Counted from the first letter of the stretch, positions 9,165 to 18,948 are shown. The stretch is 58,312 nt of DNA from CAYQOX01 sp964419335 (GCA_964419335.1 CAYQOX010000032.1:1-58312); one strand, 5' to 3'. A program made the numbers and translations. The notes: generated from the letters alone by a model not told the origin.

Positions 9165-11900
9165 TTACCGCAGAAAATCTAATAAAGTTCTTTGAATTAT
9201 TCCTGAACTGGCCTGCAAGGCCGCGTTAAAAGCATTCTGCGCCAAAGTATAATCGGTAATCGTTTCTGCTAAATCAGCATCTTCAATCGAAGATAATTGT
9301 TGGCGCATAAAGTCTTCACCTTCTTGCAGCCTGGATTCTGTAGAATCCAACCGATTCATTCTTGCACCCACCGTAGTGCGTTGAGACAAGATTTTTTCCA
9401 AGTCGAAATCCAAATTATCCAACGATTCTTGAATCCCTTCGGTGTCATCTTCCCGTAAGGCTCGCTCTAATTCCTTGATCGAACGAAATACGTTCTTTTC
9501 TTCCACTTCTTGTATCGTACCTTCATGATTAATCCCCAAAATGGAGGCGGTACTCTGTTTGCTTTCATAAGGAACCAGGGGATTCACATCCTCTTCATCT
9601 ACATACATATATTTATTAATCCCCACCAATGAGGTAAAACGATTGGTCGAATCGGTTCCTGTACTATCCTTGGCAGGATCAATATTAATTACATGGCCGT
9701 CATAATTACTCACGATGTTAAGGCGGTCTCCTTCCAAATTGGCGGATAGCAAACCGCTTCCCGCTCCCGGCTTGCCATCGATAGCATCGATGCGTTTGGC
9801 AATATCCTCCATCGTATCTGAGGGTGATACATCGATCGAGTAAGTATCCAATACCGCCCCGCTTCCATCGCGTACCTCAATCTCAAAACTTCCCTCGGAG
9901 ACTTCAGGGAAATCGCCGATCACGGTTGTCGATTCAGTAACCGTGGCCTCCGACTGGATACGACTAGCGCTGGGAGGAGAAAACAACCCTAAATCCCGTG
10001 CCGTCGTGCCCTCATTCATATCCACGATGCTAAGTTCATCGGGATTGCCGGTCGTTGATTGAATATCAATGCCGGTACCGGTGGAATTAATTTTCGCTTC
10101 CACACCGGTCTTTGATTTGTTAATAGCCCGTATCACATCACCAATGGTTTCCGCTTCCCGAAGATCAACGGCTTCACTTTGGCCATTATTTTGGATCACG
10201 ATCAAGCCTTTATTCATAGAGGGAGGATTGCCCGCCGGCATAGGGTCTGCACGACGTATCCCTAAACTGCCGCCTTCGTCAGGGTCGACCAGCGCTCCTG
10301 GGAGATCATCCAATTTCGTCTCTTTGGTTATAGGATCCGTTTGGGTTACCGTCGTTCCGCCGGTAGCGGAATCAACCGAAACCTGGGTGGTAATATCGCG
10401 TCCAAATAACTTCCGAACATTTTCCACTTTGAACATATCGCTGTCATGCGTTGCCGAGATGCCAATCCCGGTGCCGGTGGAATTGATATAAGCCGTCGCG
10501 CGTCCTTTTAACTCAGGGTGATTATTAATCAATTCCAACATATCTTCTAGGGTAGAACCCGGTATATCATCTCCGTTCCCCTCTGTCCCATCAAAATCAC
10601 GACCTTGGGTCAAGGCCCGGAAATCCAAATCGATGACCTCGTCATCGATGGTAATGCGAATCGCTTCCAACTGCTCGATAAACTTGGGATCCCCATTCTC
10701 CAACACAACTTCATTTCCTTCCGCATCCGCCTCTGTCAAAGCCATGTTATCAGCAAACGGAATCGACGCTTTTGTTTGTGGACCATGATTGGCTTGAGCG
10801 AAAAGAAAAGTGTCATTCTGTAATTTCACATTCGCACGTTCTGGTGCAGGAGACTCGGTTGGATCTGCAAGTGGATCCATGGCTGGGTATCCAACGGCCA
10901 AGTTTCGGTTACCATCAACCCGCCGGTGCATACCCAACGCGCTAAGAATATTGGCACCAAAGGGAGGATCGCCTTCAAAGCCAATGGGACGCTCGCCATC
11001 TTCTAATTTCAATGCATCGGATCGATGGGATGTAATCACCATTTGATTGTTGGAATTGATCGAAGCGGTTACATCCTTAACTTTCGCGTTAATACGATTC
11101 ACCACATCTTCCAGCGAATCGACAGACAAATCAACCTTGATTTCGGTTCCATAAATCGAGAAACTCGCATAGTTATTGGGCTTGGGTGAGGGTGAATTAT
11201 TTGGATTCGGCGATCGTTCTTTGGTGCTGCTTGCTGCTTTTTCTGGAAGGGGAGGTAAATTGGGAAAATCAGGATGCATCATGCGCAGTTGTTCTGCCAA
11301 GGGAGCCTCGGTATCGTTCAATGACATCTGCGAAGTAATTTGATTGGGGGTATGCAAAAACGTTTCGAATCCATTTAAATTCGTTGTCACTTTCGTGCCT
11401 TCACTTAACCCCACCTTTCGAGAATAATCATCGCCGTTATAAAGAACCGCACCTTCTTTATTTTCGAAAGCCATTTCCTTGGTCTCGCTTCCACCAAAAA
11501 TATATTGCCCGTTATAATTCGCATTTGCCAAATCCATAACCTGCCCAAACATTTCACTCACTTCTTGAGCAATGGCCAAGCGCGCATCCGGATCACTGTC
11601 GTTCCCGCCCTGCACCGCGAGGGTGCGAACTTTCTGCAGGGTGTTGGTCAGGCTGTCCATGTTGGTTTCAGTGAGTTCCAGGTTGGTACGCGCACTCGTA
11701 ATGTTACGTTGATAACTACGCCCTTGTTGGATCGCGGAGCGCAAATTCAAGGCGGTAGGATAATCCACGGGATCATCACCGGGGCGATTGATGCGCCGCC
11801 CGGTAGAGAGCTGATCTTGAATATCCGTTATTCTCTTCATATTGTTTTGCAAATTAAAGAGAATCTGGTTGCTTAATAAACTTTGGGTGATTCGTACCAT
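9165..11900 (-). CDS. flgL: Flagellar hook-associated protein FlgL (HAP3), greatly enlarged
   Basis: Second protein of the hook-filament junction, exported by the flagellar type III system. The conserved ends are clear: an N-terminal flagellin-like coiled coil (MVRITQSLLSNQILFNLQNN, then LSTGRRINRPGDDP) and a C-terminal helix ending ASSGIIQRTLLDFLR. The protein has 911 residues, whereas enterobacterial FlgL has about 320. The extra bulk is an insert of about 550-600 residues between the two helical ends. It holds several repeats of the flagellin_IN/hook_IN type (about 70-90 residues; TLEDMLELINNH, TIGDVIRAINKS, TMEDIAKRIDAI followed by beta strands and GTGI turns). Such inserts form surface-exposed domains in flagellins. 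The start is 29 bases after the flgK stop, so the two form an operon. No csrA, fliW or fliC is beside them. Confidence 0.93.
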   Translation of the reverse strand: MVRITQSLLSNQILFNLQNNMKRITDIQDQLSTGRRINRPGDDPVDYPTALNLRSAIQQGRSYQRNITSARTNLELTETNMDSLTNTLQKVRTLAVQGGNDSDPDARLAIAQEVSEMFGQVMDLANANYNGQYIFGGSETKEMAFENKEGAVLYNGDDYSRKVGLSEGTKVTTNLNGFETFLHTPNQITSQMSLNDTEAPLAEQLRMMHPDFPNLPPLPEKAASSTKERSPNPNNSPSPKPNNYASFSIYGTEIKVDLSVDSLEDVVNRINAKVKDVTASINSNNQMVITSHRSDALKLEDGERPIGFEGDPPFGANILSALGMHRRVDGNRNLAVGYPAMDPLADPTESPAPERANVKLQNDTFLFAQANHGPQTKASIPFADNMALTEADAEGNEVVLENGDPKFIEQLEAIRITIDDEVIDLDFRALTQGRDFDGTEGNGDDIPGSTLEDMLELINNHPELKGRATAYINSTGTGIGISATHDSDMFKVENVRKLFGRDITTQVSVDSATGGTTVTQTDPITKETKLDDLPGALVDPDEGGSLGIRRADPMPAGNPPSMNKGLIVIQNNGQSEAVDLREAETIGDVIRAINKSKTGVEAKINSTGTGIDIQSTTGNPDELSIVDMNEGTTARDLGLFSPPSASRIQSEATVTESTTVIGDFPEVSEGSFEIEVRDGSGAVLDTYSIDVSPSDTMEDIAKRIDAIDGKPGAGSGLLSANLEGDRLNIVSNYDGHVINIDPAKDSTGTDSTNRFTSLVGINKYMYVDEEDVNPLVPYESKQSTASILGINHEGTIQEVEEKNVFRSIKELERALREDDTEGIQESLDNLDFDLEKILSQRTTVGARMNRLDSTESRLQEGEDFMRQQLSSIEDADLAETITDYTLAQNAFNAALQASSGIIQRTLLDFLR

Positions 11901-11929
11901 GAAAATAACCTCGTTATTCCAACATGGTG

Positions 11930-14900
11930 TTAGGCACCAAGTTGATTGACGATCAAATCCATTAATCGATCCACAGTTGAGATCACTCGCGCGGAGGCCT
12001 GAAAGGCTTGTTGATAACGGATGAGATTAATCGATTCTTCGTCAAGGGATACACCTGAATTTTGTTCTTGGAGGGTTTTTAGTTCTCGCAAGATCTTGTC
12101 ATTCGTTTTTAAGAATTGAGAAACCCGGCTGCCTTCCAACCCCAATTTGGAGATCATGGATCGATAGGATTCCCCTAAGGTTTTTCCTTGCATTACTTTT
12201 TTATTTTCTAAATCCGCCATATCATTGGCCGCTTCGTTATTCCCTTTTTTACCATTCTTCGACGTTGCTAGGAGCTGACTGTTTTCGACTACATTCTGAT
12301 TGACTCGCATCGATTCCGCATCACTTCCCTGAAACAAACTATTGATTCCCATCGCCGCTAACACATGACTACTATCTCCAGTAAAACTTAACCGTTGGTT
12401 ATTCGTTGTTGATATCTCGATTCCATTTTGATCATTAAAACGTGCCCGCACTAAGCCCCCGATTTGATCCCCAATCGAGACGCTCGATTCCGCGCTAAGG
12501 ATGGGGTTCTCGCCCGTCTCTTCTAATGCAGGGCCGTCGGTAAATCCTAATGCGGATAGCACTGTGCTATCATCGCTGCGAAACGTAAATTCAAATCCTT
12601 CTGCCGCTTCGACTTTCATTGTATTTTGGGAAGGATTCGTTGGATCTTTGACAATAGAGGCTTGAATCGGGGCTCCCTCTTCCGCAGCAGAATTATTGAT
12701 CTGATCAACGATCCCTTGCAGCGACATGACCCCACCGACAGTAGAAGGATCGGCTTCCATAGGCACTTCGAAAATACTGGTCACCATCCCTTTTTCATTG
12801 GCTACAACAATTTCAAAACTCCCATCGGTGAAAGGCTGATCTCCGATTTCCCCTTGACCTTGTAAATCTTCAAAACCTAGAGCCTCCACCAATCCTGTTT
12901 CATCATTTTGAAAAAAGAACGAACGATGATTTTCTCCATTAATTATGAGCTGTTGATCATCCGTGATTTGTGCGTTTAAATTTTCGTCGGCGTTAGAAAT
13001 CGCATTCGCCAATTCATCCATGCTGTTCACTTCATTGTCCCCCACGGTGATTGTCGTAATGGTGGGGTTCTTTTGGCTATCAAGCACCACCAATTCCATC
13101 GTGCCTTCGCTGATAACACTCGGTGGTGGTCCAGGAAAGGCGGGAGAAAACGCGGGATTACCACTCCCTAAAAAGGAATCACTGGAATCTCCTTCAAAAG
13201 AAGCGGCTGCACGTGTGGCCTGTCCGCCTGCCAAAGGTTGATTGGGATCAGTGATAGGAAAGTCAAGCGCTTGAACAATTCCTGAATTGTCATTCTGAAT
13301 CGAAAATTGTTGATCACGATCAAAGGTTTTCAAACTGAATGTCAAACGTCTCGAGGAATTCTCACTAGAAGAAATATGGCCTCGTACTTTACCATCCGTG
13401 GCTGATTGAATTCTACCCGCTACGTCTTCTAAAGTATCCGTTTCATTAAAAGTTACCGTATAAGGTTGTACCCCTTTTGTGTCGGGATCACTATCGATTG
13501 CGTTCCCGGCGCGGTCGCGCATATGAATTTCGAACGTAAAGGGGCCGCCCCCTTCCGCGATAGGATATCCCTGAGTAATTCCCAGCTCGGCCAAAGTTGC
13601 ATCCTCTTCCTCCTGCGGGATCGTCTTTTGGCTTACCGCATTTTGCACGAAGACGGGATCGAAGGTGAACGCCGAGCGTGCTTCCTGAACCACACCATCG
13701 CTGCGATTCATTCTCTCCACTAGATCAAATAGCGTATCTTCGGTGCTCACATTTACATCGAACGAATCAATGGTTTGATTGTCTTCGTCTGTAGTTCGAA
13801 GGGTGAAGGCTCCATCTTGTATCGAAAAGGGATGCTCTCCCAGAGATGCATCTTTGGGAAGGTTCGGTTGATTAAATATTCGATCTAGCGTTTTTTGTGT
13901 ATCTGCCTTGGTAGCTCCATGAGGAACTTTGAACTCGCTATTTAACGAAGTGTGACCCTCAAGCCCTGTGGCGCCAGCGTGTATCTTGTTCACTTCGTTA
14001 ATAATCGAGCGTGCGAGTGAATCAATATCATTTTGTACAAAGGGAAGCAGTCGGTCTCGCGTATCGAGCACCGCTCCCAACTTCCCCCCGAGAATCTTGC
14101 CATCCAGGGTATCCACTCCTGCTTTTCCTATACGAATGCTGGTGATCTGAATACCTTTACTTTTTTCAACCACTTCCGTTTGCAGTTCGACTTGTTCTGC
14201 TCCATCTACGATACGCTCCCCAGCGAGAGACACACTGATCGCGCCATGTTTGTCTGTCTCTGTGGTAATAGGAGCCAACTCCGACAATTTCCCTAGTAAT
14301 TGATCCCGCCGGTCTTGCCAATCGTTAGCATTGATTTTTTCCCGGCTTTCGGTGGTAACAATTTTTTTGTTGAGTTTAGCGATTTCTGCGCTGATGCGGT
14401 TCATTTCCTCAACCATCGAGTCTGTACGCGAATTCATATCCTCGCGCATCTCTCGTAAATCGCCTGAGATGGTATTCAACGTATCGCTAAGCGAGATGGC
14501 TTCTTCCAACGCAGCGGTACGTAATTCCGGCGATTCGGGATTATTGGAAAGTTCGTGAAACGCGCGAAAAAACCGTGACAAAAGATTGTTCATCCCTCCA
14601 ACAGAGGATTGATCCTGGGTATCGGAGATTGAAGTGAGGGGATCACTCAAAGCCGCTTCAATGCGCAAAATTAAGTTTTCCATTTCTTCATTGTAAGAGG
14701 TGTCACTCTGGGCGCTGCGGATTTGACCTTCTAAGAACATATCCCGCACACGTTCTACCGTGTTCACTTCGACTCCCATGCCAAAACTGCCATTCGCAGT
14801 AACCAAAGGGTTAGAATTTCCTTGCACCACGCGCTGCCGTGAGTAACCTTCTGTATTGGCATTAGCGATATTATGGCCAGTGGTATCTAATCCCGCTTGC

Positions 14901-14953
14901 GCCGCGGCAATTCCCCGTTGGCCTATGTTCAAAATCCCAAATAACGATACCAT
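11930..14953 (-). CDS. flgK: Flagellar hook-associated protein FlgK (HAP1), enlarged
   Basis: First junction protein between hook and filament. The N-terminus carries the rod/hook-family signature (IAAAQAGLDTTGHNIANANT, then EGYSRQRVV), and the C-terminus has the matching helix (NLIRYQQAFQASARVISTVD). The protein has 1007 residues, against about 550 in enterobacteria. The middle carries at least four repeats of a flagellin_IN-like module. Each has a GxFTFE- or GTMELV-type strand, a short acidic turn, a helix such as TLEDVAGRIQSA or SMDELANAISNA, and then VQALDF-, LVEALGF- or LSALGF-like ends. The same module enlarges FlgL downstream. The gene is first in the flgK-flgL pair and diverges from the GxGYxYP gene; the intervening region holds repeated motifs (see 14999). 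Confidence 0.95.
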   Translation of the reverse strand: MVSLFGILNIGQRGIAAAQAGLDTTGHNIANANTEGYSRQRVVQGNSNPLVTANGSFGMGVEVNTVERVRDMFLEGQIRSAQSDTSYNEEMENLILRIEAALSDPLTSISDTQDQSSVGGMNNLLSRFFRAFHELSNNPESPELRTAALEEAISLSDTLNTISGDLREMREDMNSRTDSMVEEMNRISAEIAKLNKKIVTTESREKINANDWQDRRDQLLGKLSELAPITTETDKHGAISVSLAGERIVDGAEQVELQTEVVEKSKGIQITSIRIGKAGVDTLDGKILGGKLGAVLDTRDRLLPFVQNDIDSLARSIINEVNKIHAGATGLEGHTSLNSEFKVPHGATKADTQKTLDRIFNQPNLPKDASLGEHPFSIQDGAFTLRTTDEDNQTIDSFDVNVSTEDTLFDLVERMNRSDGVVQEARSAFTFDPVFVQNAVSQKTIPQEEEDATLAELGITQGYPIAEGGGPFTFEIHMRDRAGNAIDSDPDTKGVQPYTVTFNETDTLEDVAGRIQSATDGKVRGHISSSENSSRRLTFSLKTFDRDQQFSIQNDNSGIVQALDFPITDPNQPLAGGQATRAAASFEGDSSDSFLGSGNPAFSPAFPGPPPSVISEGTMELVVLDSQKNPTITTITVGDNEVNSMDELANAISNADENLNAQITDDQQLIINGENHRSFFFQNDETGLVEALGFEDLQGQGEIGDQPFTDGSFEIVVANEKGMVTSIFEVPMEADPSTVGGVMSLQGIVDQINNSAAEEGAPIQASIVKDPTNPSQNTMKVEAAEGFEFTFRSDDSTVLSALGFTDGPALEETGENPILSAESSVSIGDQIGGLVRARFNDQNGIEISTTNNQRLSFTGDSSHVLAAMGINSLFQGSDAESMRVNQNVVENSQLLATSKNGKKGNNEAANDMADLENKKVMQGKTLGESYRSMISKLGLEGSRVSQFLKTNDKILRELKTLQEQNSGVSLDEESINLIRYQQAFQASARVISTVDRLMDLIVNQLGA

Positions 14954-14998
14954 GGGCTACTCCGATACGTGCCGGCACGATGGGAATTACTTGAATAC

Positions 14999-15044
14999 CG
15001 GCAAATTTTCACTTCGAATTCGACGAATCACGGCAAATTTTGCC
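14999..15044. promoter_or_regulatory. Two 11-bp direct repeats, one inside a palindrome, upstream of flgK
   Basis: CGGCAAATTTT occurs at 14999-15009 and 15031-15041, starts 32 bp apart (about three helical turns). The second copy is part of the palindrome GGCAAATTTTGCC (15032-15044). The pair lies between the divergent flgK and GxGYxYP genes, about 45-90 bp upstream of the flgK start. This spacing and symmetry suit a regulator binding site, but no known regulator is identified from the sequence. Confidence 0.4.
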
Positions 15045-15170
15045 TGGTTTCATCATTTCCAGACTCTACTAAACCTATATAATGCAACCCCTATGCCCGT
15101 TTCAGACCTTGACGCTAACGATCCCTTTGCGACATCCTTATTCAACATCAATTTAGAAAAGGCAAAAATC

Positions 15171-17039
15171 ATGAATACACTATCCGCCCTACTCACAAGT
15201 CTCATTCTTTGTGCTACCGAACCAATCGGTATTTATGATCTAACCTATACCCTCGATTTCGAGGCCGACAATCATAGCCAAGTAGCCCAAGCCTGGGATC
15301 ATTGCCATGCGGTCGCGACCCTACAAGGCAATGTGAATCGTGAAGAACCTCAACTTTATCTACGCTACGTTTCCAGTGGAGGAAAAAACGTTGATGATTA
15401 CTGGCTGGAAGAATTGTCCAAACCGGGAAAGTGGTTAAACAGCCGCCCTCGCCAAACGATTCCCGATCTCCTAGCCTTAATTGATAAATATCGCCATGCC
15501 ATCCAAGGAACGGTGGTCTATGACCCTCGCGTGCCTGCGACCAGCAACTTGGCTTCAACCATCGCAGGGGTCGAAGAGCTGATCGCCGTTCGTTATGATC
15601 CCAATCCGGATTCACTCTATTCCCAGCTCATTACCTCCGGACCTCAACTTCCCGTGGTGAAACGCTTACTTAACGAAGACGGCTCGCCCATGTTTACCGG
15701 TGAGGGAACAATCCCAGGAACTGAGATCCCTTCTACGGGAAGCGCCAAATGTGACGCTTATCTATGGATGAAGCACCATTACATCGATACCGGAAAAGTC
15801 GACGCCACTTACGCCGGCTTTTATATCGATTCGTATTGGATGGAGAATCCCACGGCTAGCGCTCCCAATCAGCACACCCTCACCAATCATGACTTTTTCG
15901 TTTCAAAACGAGCCTTCTTTTTCGATCTCAATGTATGGGCGGACGAAACTCCGGTCGACGATCCGAATCAATCTTTGGGTACTGATCGAGAAACTTTGAA
16001 ATCGCTTCTCTTGAGTGCATATCATCAAGGCGGTCGAGACAGCATGATCCATATCGGCGGCTTTACCCCATGGGCTTTTAAATACACTTCTCATGGACGC
16101 GCGGGGGGCAAGCATGAAGGCGTTCCCACCGAGTGGGAATTTATTCGGGTGGCTAGTGCTTACAATGCCTTTGTTGATGCCGATGCCATTGGCCTGGCCG
16201 CCATGGCCAATGCCTCCTTCTTTGCCCACTTCCCTTTAAAGGATGAATACCCCCAACCATGGATCTCGCATGAGCAACTTAAACAGCAAGGTTACCTTAG
16301 CGACGAGGGGAAGGTTAATTTTGAGGGACGTGATTTTATTATCTTTTATGTAGGTGATTACGATTCCGCCGCGTGGGTGTATCAACGCATGCCCAGCCTG
16401 TGGGATCATCCTGACCGGGGCAAAGTGCCAATGATGTGGTGCGTGAGTCCTATCATACAGCGCCGCGCAGGGATGGCATTGGATTTCATGCGCCATACGG
16501 CGACATCGAACGATTACTTCGCTGCGGCCGACAATGGTGCCGGTTACTTAAATCCCGGTATACTGCAAGAACCTCGACCCATCTCCAAACTACCGAGTGG
16601 GTTAGACGCATGGTCGCGTCATTGTGAAGAATATTACCAAAGGTGGGGGCTGACTCTCACAGGATTCGTTATTGATGGCTACGCACCGGGTCTAAATGAA
16701 AAAGGCTTGGATTGTTACGCGCGCTTCAGCCCCAATGGCATTGTTCCGCAAAAAATCCCGCTTTGCATGCTGCATGGCGAGATGCCCGTCTTGCGCGCTG
16801 ATCACGATATCAATCAAAACGTGGAGCAAGCGGTGCAAGTGATTCAGCAACGGGTAAAAGATCGCCCCATTCCCTTCCACTGGTTTCGCAACATCCTCAA
16901 GTCTCCCGCATGGTATGTTGAAGTCGTAGAAAAACTCAAGGAAGCCAACCCCAAAATCGAACTCTTGGACGCACCTACATTTTTCGAACTGCTGCGCATT
17001 TATCTAAAGAACCATCCGCAAGCCGCCCGGAAAGAATAG
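15171..17039 (+). CDS. Secreted GxGYxYP-family protein (putative glycoside hydrolase)
   Basis: A 622-residue protein with a plausible signal peptide (MNTLSALLTSLILCATEPIG). The C-terminal region contains the diagnostic stretch ATSNDYFAAADNGAGYLNPG, which corresponds to the GxGYxYP motif of this family, here with Asn in place of the second Tyr. It is preceded by a block of the type VPMMWCVSPIIQRRAGMALD. The family has an N-terminal domain and a TIM-barrel-like C-terminal domain. It is thought to act on carbohydrates, but no reaction is established. The frame is open back to 14856, but that would overlap flgK. The ATG at 15171 begins the signal peptide and is preferred, although the ribosome site (AAAAGG) is weak. 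A candidate small ORF follows 19 bases after the stop. An SSS symporter operon converges from the other side. Confidence 0.8.
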   Translation: MNTLSALLTSLILCATEPIGIYDLTYTLDFEADNHSQVAQAWDHCHAVATLQGNVNREEPQLYLRYVSSGGKNVDDYWLEELSKPGKWLNSRPRQTIPDLLALIDKYRHAIQGTVVYDPRVPATSNLASTIAGVEELIAVRYDPNPDSLYSQLITSGPQLPVVKRLLNEDGSPMFTGEGTIPGTEIPSTGSAKCDAYLWMKHHYIDTGKVDATYAGFYIDSYWMENPTASAPNQHTLTNHDFFVSKRAFFFDLNVWADETPVDDPNQSLGTDRETLKSLLLSAYHQGGRDSMIHIGGFTPWAFKYTSHGRAGGKHEGVPTEWEFIRVASAYNAFVDADAIGLAAMANASFFAHFPLKDEYPQPWISHEQLKQQGYLSDEGKVNFEGRDFIIFYVGDYDSAAWVYQRMPSLWDHPDRGKVPMMWCVSPIIQRRAGMALDFMRHTATSNDYFAAADNGAGYLNPGILQEPRPISKLPSGLDAWSRHCEEYYQRWGLTLTGFVIDGYAPGLNEKGLDCYARFSPNGIVPQKIPLCMLHGEMPVLRADHDINQNVEQAVQVIQQRVKDRPIPFHWFRNILKSPAWYVEVVEKLKEANPKIELLDAPTFFELLRIYLKNHPQAARKE

Positions 17040-17058
17040 AGTGAGAGGAGATTATCTT

Positions 17059-17151
17059 ATGGTTATGCAAAATTACGAAAAATCTCAATCCGGCAGCGGT
17101 AAAGCGAGATCAGGCTTCGACTTGGCCTTAGTGAGCCTCCAAAAAAATTAA
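17059..17151 (+). CDS. Candidate 30-residue small protein
   Basis: A short ORF (MVMQNYEKSQSGSGKARSGF, then a hydrophobic-leaning tail ending SLQKN). GAGAGGAG lies 8 bases before the ATG, one of the better ribosome sites in the area, and the ORF begins just 19 bases after the GxGYxYP gene. It has no membrane helix and I recognise no family. It could be a real small protein of the operon, or leader-like noise in a 130-base intergenic stretch. Only conservation in relatives would decide. Confidence 0.35.
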   Translation: MVMQNYEKSQSGSGKARSGFDLALVSLQKN

Positions 17152-17171
17152 GCCGCAACTCATCAAACCAT

Positions 17172-17429
17172 TTAAAACATTAAATAAATGATGATCTGGC
17201 CGCTCAAAGCAACAATAGCATAAGGACGAAGATCGATTTGCTTTTTTGAGATGGGTAAGGTTCCTTGCACATCACTTTTTGGCCGGGTCAATACCCAAAA
17301 AATTAAAAGCGCGAAATAGAGCAGAAACAACATCCGCGCGACTCCCAGAGGAATCGCAATGACCAGTTCCCGCAGAAAATCACCGGGAATACGAAGAAGA
17401 GAGGCGATTAGATCAATCAAGGTTTGCAT
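17172..17429 (-). CDS. Small two-helix membrane protein coupled to an SSS symporter
   Basis: An 85-residue protein. An amphipathic N-terminus (LIDLIASLLRIPGDFLREL) leads into one strong helix (LGVARMLFLLYFALLIFWVL), then a polar loop with RPKSDVQG and a second hydrophobic segment at the very C-terminus (YAIVALSGQIIIYLMF). The symporter stop TAA and this ATG are separated by one base, and the ribosome site GAGGAGC sits inside the end of the symporter gene, so translation is almost certainly coupled. I infer a small accessory subunit or assembly factor of the symporter. I do not recognise a named family. Confidence 0.75.
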   Translation of the reverse strand: MQTLIDLIASLLRIPGDFLRELVIAIPLGVARMLFLLYFALLIFWVLTRPKSDVQGTLPISKKQIDLRPYAIVALSGQIIIYLMF

Positions 17430-17430
17430 A

Positions 17431-18948
17431 TTACGAGCTCCTCATTTTGTAATGATAAACCAAGCCTTTGAGTTTTTCTTCTGGTTCGGGTGGGGTAATC
17501 AAGCTTAACCCCACTGTGACCACCATCGCAAAACAGAATGACCACCAGGCAATATACAAGAAAGGTTCTTCAATTTGGAAAATGGGCTGACTGGCGTATT
17601 TATTGATGAGCAGCAGAGAAGTGGAACACGCGAGCCCGCCGACAAGACCGACAAAAGCTGCAATCCCTGTGGTACGCCACCATAACACCCCCAGTAAAAT
17701 AATGGCTAAACTTGGACCTTGGAAAATCGAGAGCATGGTTTGAATCATGGCATAAATACTCTCATCGCGGATCCATATCGCAAAGAAAATGGCAAAGACA
17801 ATTGCCACTACCGTAATCAAACGTCCAATGATCAAACTATGCCGCTCCGAGGCTTCGGGATAGAAAAAGGTCTGATATACATCTTTGGTGATCAGGGTCG
17901 CGGTTGAATTCAGGCATGAATCGACGCTCGACATTAGAGCGGCTAAAAAAGCGGCAAAGAAAATCCCTAGGATTCCCGCCGGGAGAGTATCACGAATTAA
18001 GGTAGGCAGGGCGTAATCTTCTTGAGCAATGTTGGGATCATGAATCAAAACAATGATGCCAGGAATGACCATAATAAAAGGTATGAAAGTTTTCAATATT
18101 GCGCCCCACATAAAGGAGGCTTTGGCTTCAAATTCGGTTTTGGCCCCAAGGCTGCGCTGGATCATAGACTGATTGCCTATCCAATAGGCAGGCGCAAGGA
18201 CAAACCCCAGGCCAAATAAAATTCCCGACCAGGGAAAAGGCGTCCCGGTATCGGCAGGTAAGATTAAATTGAAATGATTTTCATACTGTTCCCCTAGCGA
18301 ACGTACTTGCTCGACCAAGGGACCAACACCACCCGCCATATTCAGTCCCAAAAGGAGCACCACCGTACAGCCAATAAACATTACCGTACATTGAATTACA
18401 TCCGTATATACAACCGCGCTTAAGCCTCCGATGAGTGTATACAATCCCACAATAATGGCCGTCACAACAATGGCGGGAACCAAAGGCCAATCCAGCATCA
18501 CCCCCATCATTTTAGCTGTGGCATTGAGCATAATACCCAAGTTACAGGCAAGGAAAATTCCCCAGACCAGTGCGGCGACGGTGCGCACGCCCAAGTTAAA
18601 GCGCAGGCCTAAAAACTGTGGAATCGTATAAACTCCCGCACGCCAAAAATAGGGCACAAATACCAAACCGGCAATGATCATCACCGGGACGCTTCCCAGC
18701 CAGTCAAAGTTACCAAGTACAATCCCATAGGCATAAGCCGCACCGGCTAATCCGACGATATCGATCGCGCCGATGTCGGATACCACCAGCGACATCCCAA
18801 TCGCCCACCAGGGAAGACGCTTTCCACCGAGAAAATAGTCTTTTCCGGTTTTGATATTCTTGCCTAAATACACACCCAAGCCGATGGTACCTAATAAATA
18901 AATAAGCATGGTTAAATAATCAAGGTTATTTAAAGCTTGAACTTCCAT
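17431..18948 (-). CDS. Sodium:solute symporter (SSS family)
   Basis: A 505-residue integral membrane protein with about 13 hydrophobic segments, of the SSS (SLC5-like) family that couples Na+ entry to uptake of sugars, amino acids or organic anions. Typical features are GKNIKTGKDYFLGGKRLPWW near the N-terminus, WGIFLACNLGIM in the core, GLSAVVYTDVIQ, and FAAFLAALMSSVDSCLNS, the conserved helix with the SS/D ion-binding region. The ATG at 18948 is chosen over TTG at 18954 because GAGG lies at proper spacing only from the ATG. The substrate cannot be told from sequence. Its position opposite a GxGYxYP secreted protein hints at sugar uptake, but that is inference. Confidence 0.92.
   Translation of the reverse strand: MEVQALNNLDYLTMLIYLLGTIGLGVYLGKNIKTGKDYFLGGKRLPWWAIGMSLVVSDIGAIDIVGLAGAAYAYGIVLGNFDWLGSVPVMIIAGLVFVPYFWRAGVYTIPQFLGLRFNLGVRTVAALVWGIFLACNLGIMLNATAKMMGVMLDWPLVPAIVVTAIIVGLYTLIGGLSAVVYTDVIQCTVMFIGCTVVLLLGLNMAGGVGPLVEQVRSLGEQYENHFNLILPADTGTPFPWSGILFGLGFVLAPAYWIGNQSMIQRSLGAKTEFEAKASFMWGAILKTFIPFIMVIPGIIVLIHDPNIAQEDYALPTLIRDTLPAGILGIFFAAFLAALMSSVDSCLNSTATLITKDVYQTFFYPEASERHSLIIGRLITVVAIVFAIFFAIWIRDESIYAMIQTMLSIFQGPSLAIILLGVLWWRTTGIAAFVGLVGGLACSTSLLLINKYASQPIFQIEEPFLYIAWWSFCFAMVVTVGLSLITPPEPEEKLKGLVYHYKMRSS

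Noticed and set aside
14856..15170. N-terminal extension of the GxGYxYP gene
   Set aside because: It would overlap the 5' end of flgK antisense; the signal peptide starts at 15171.
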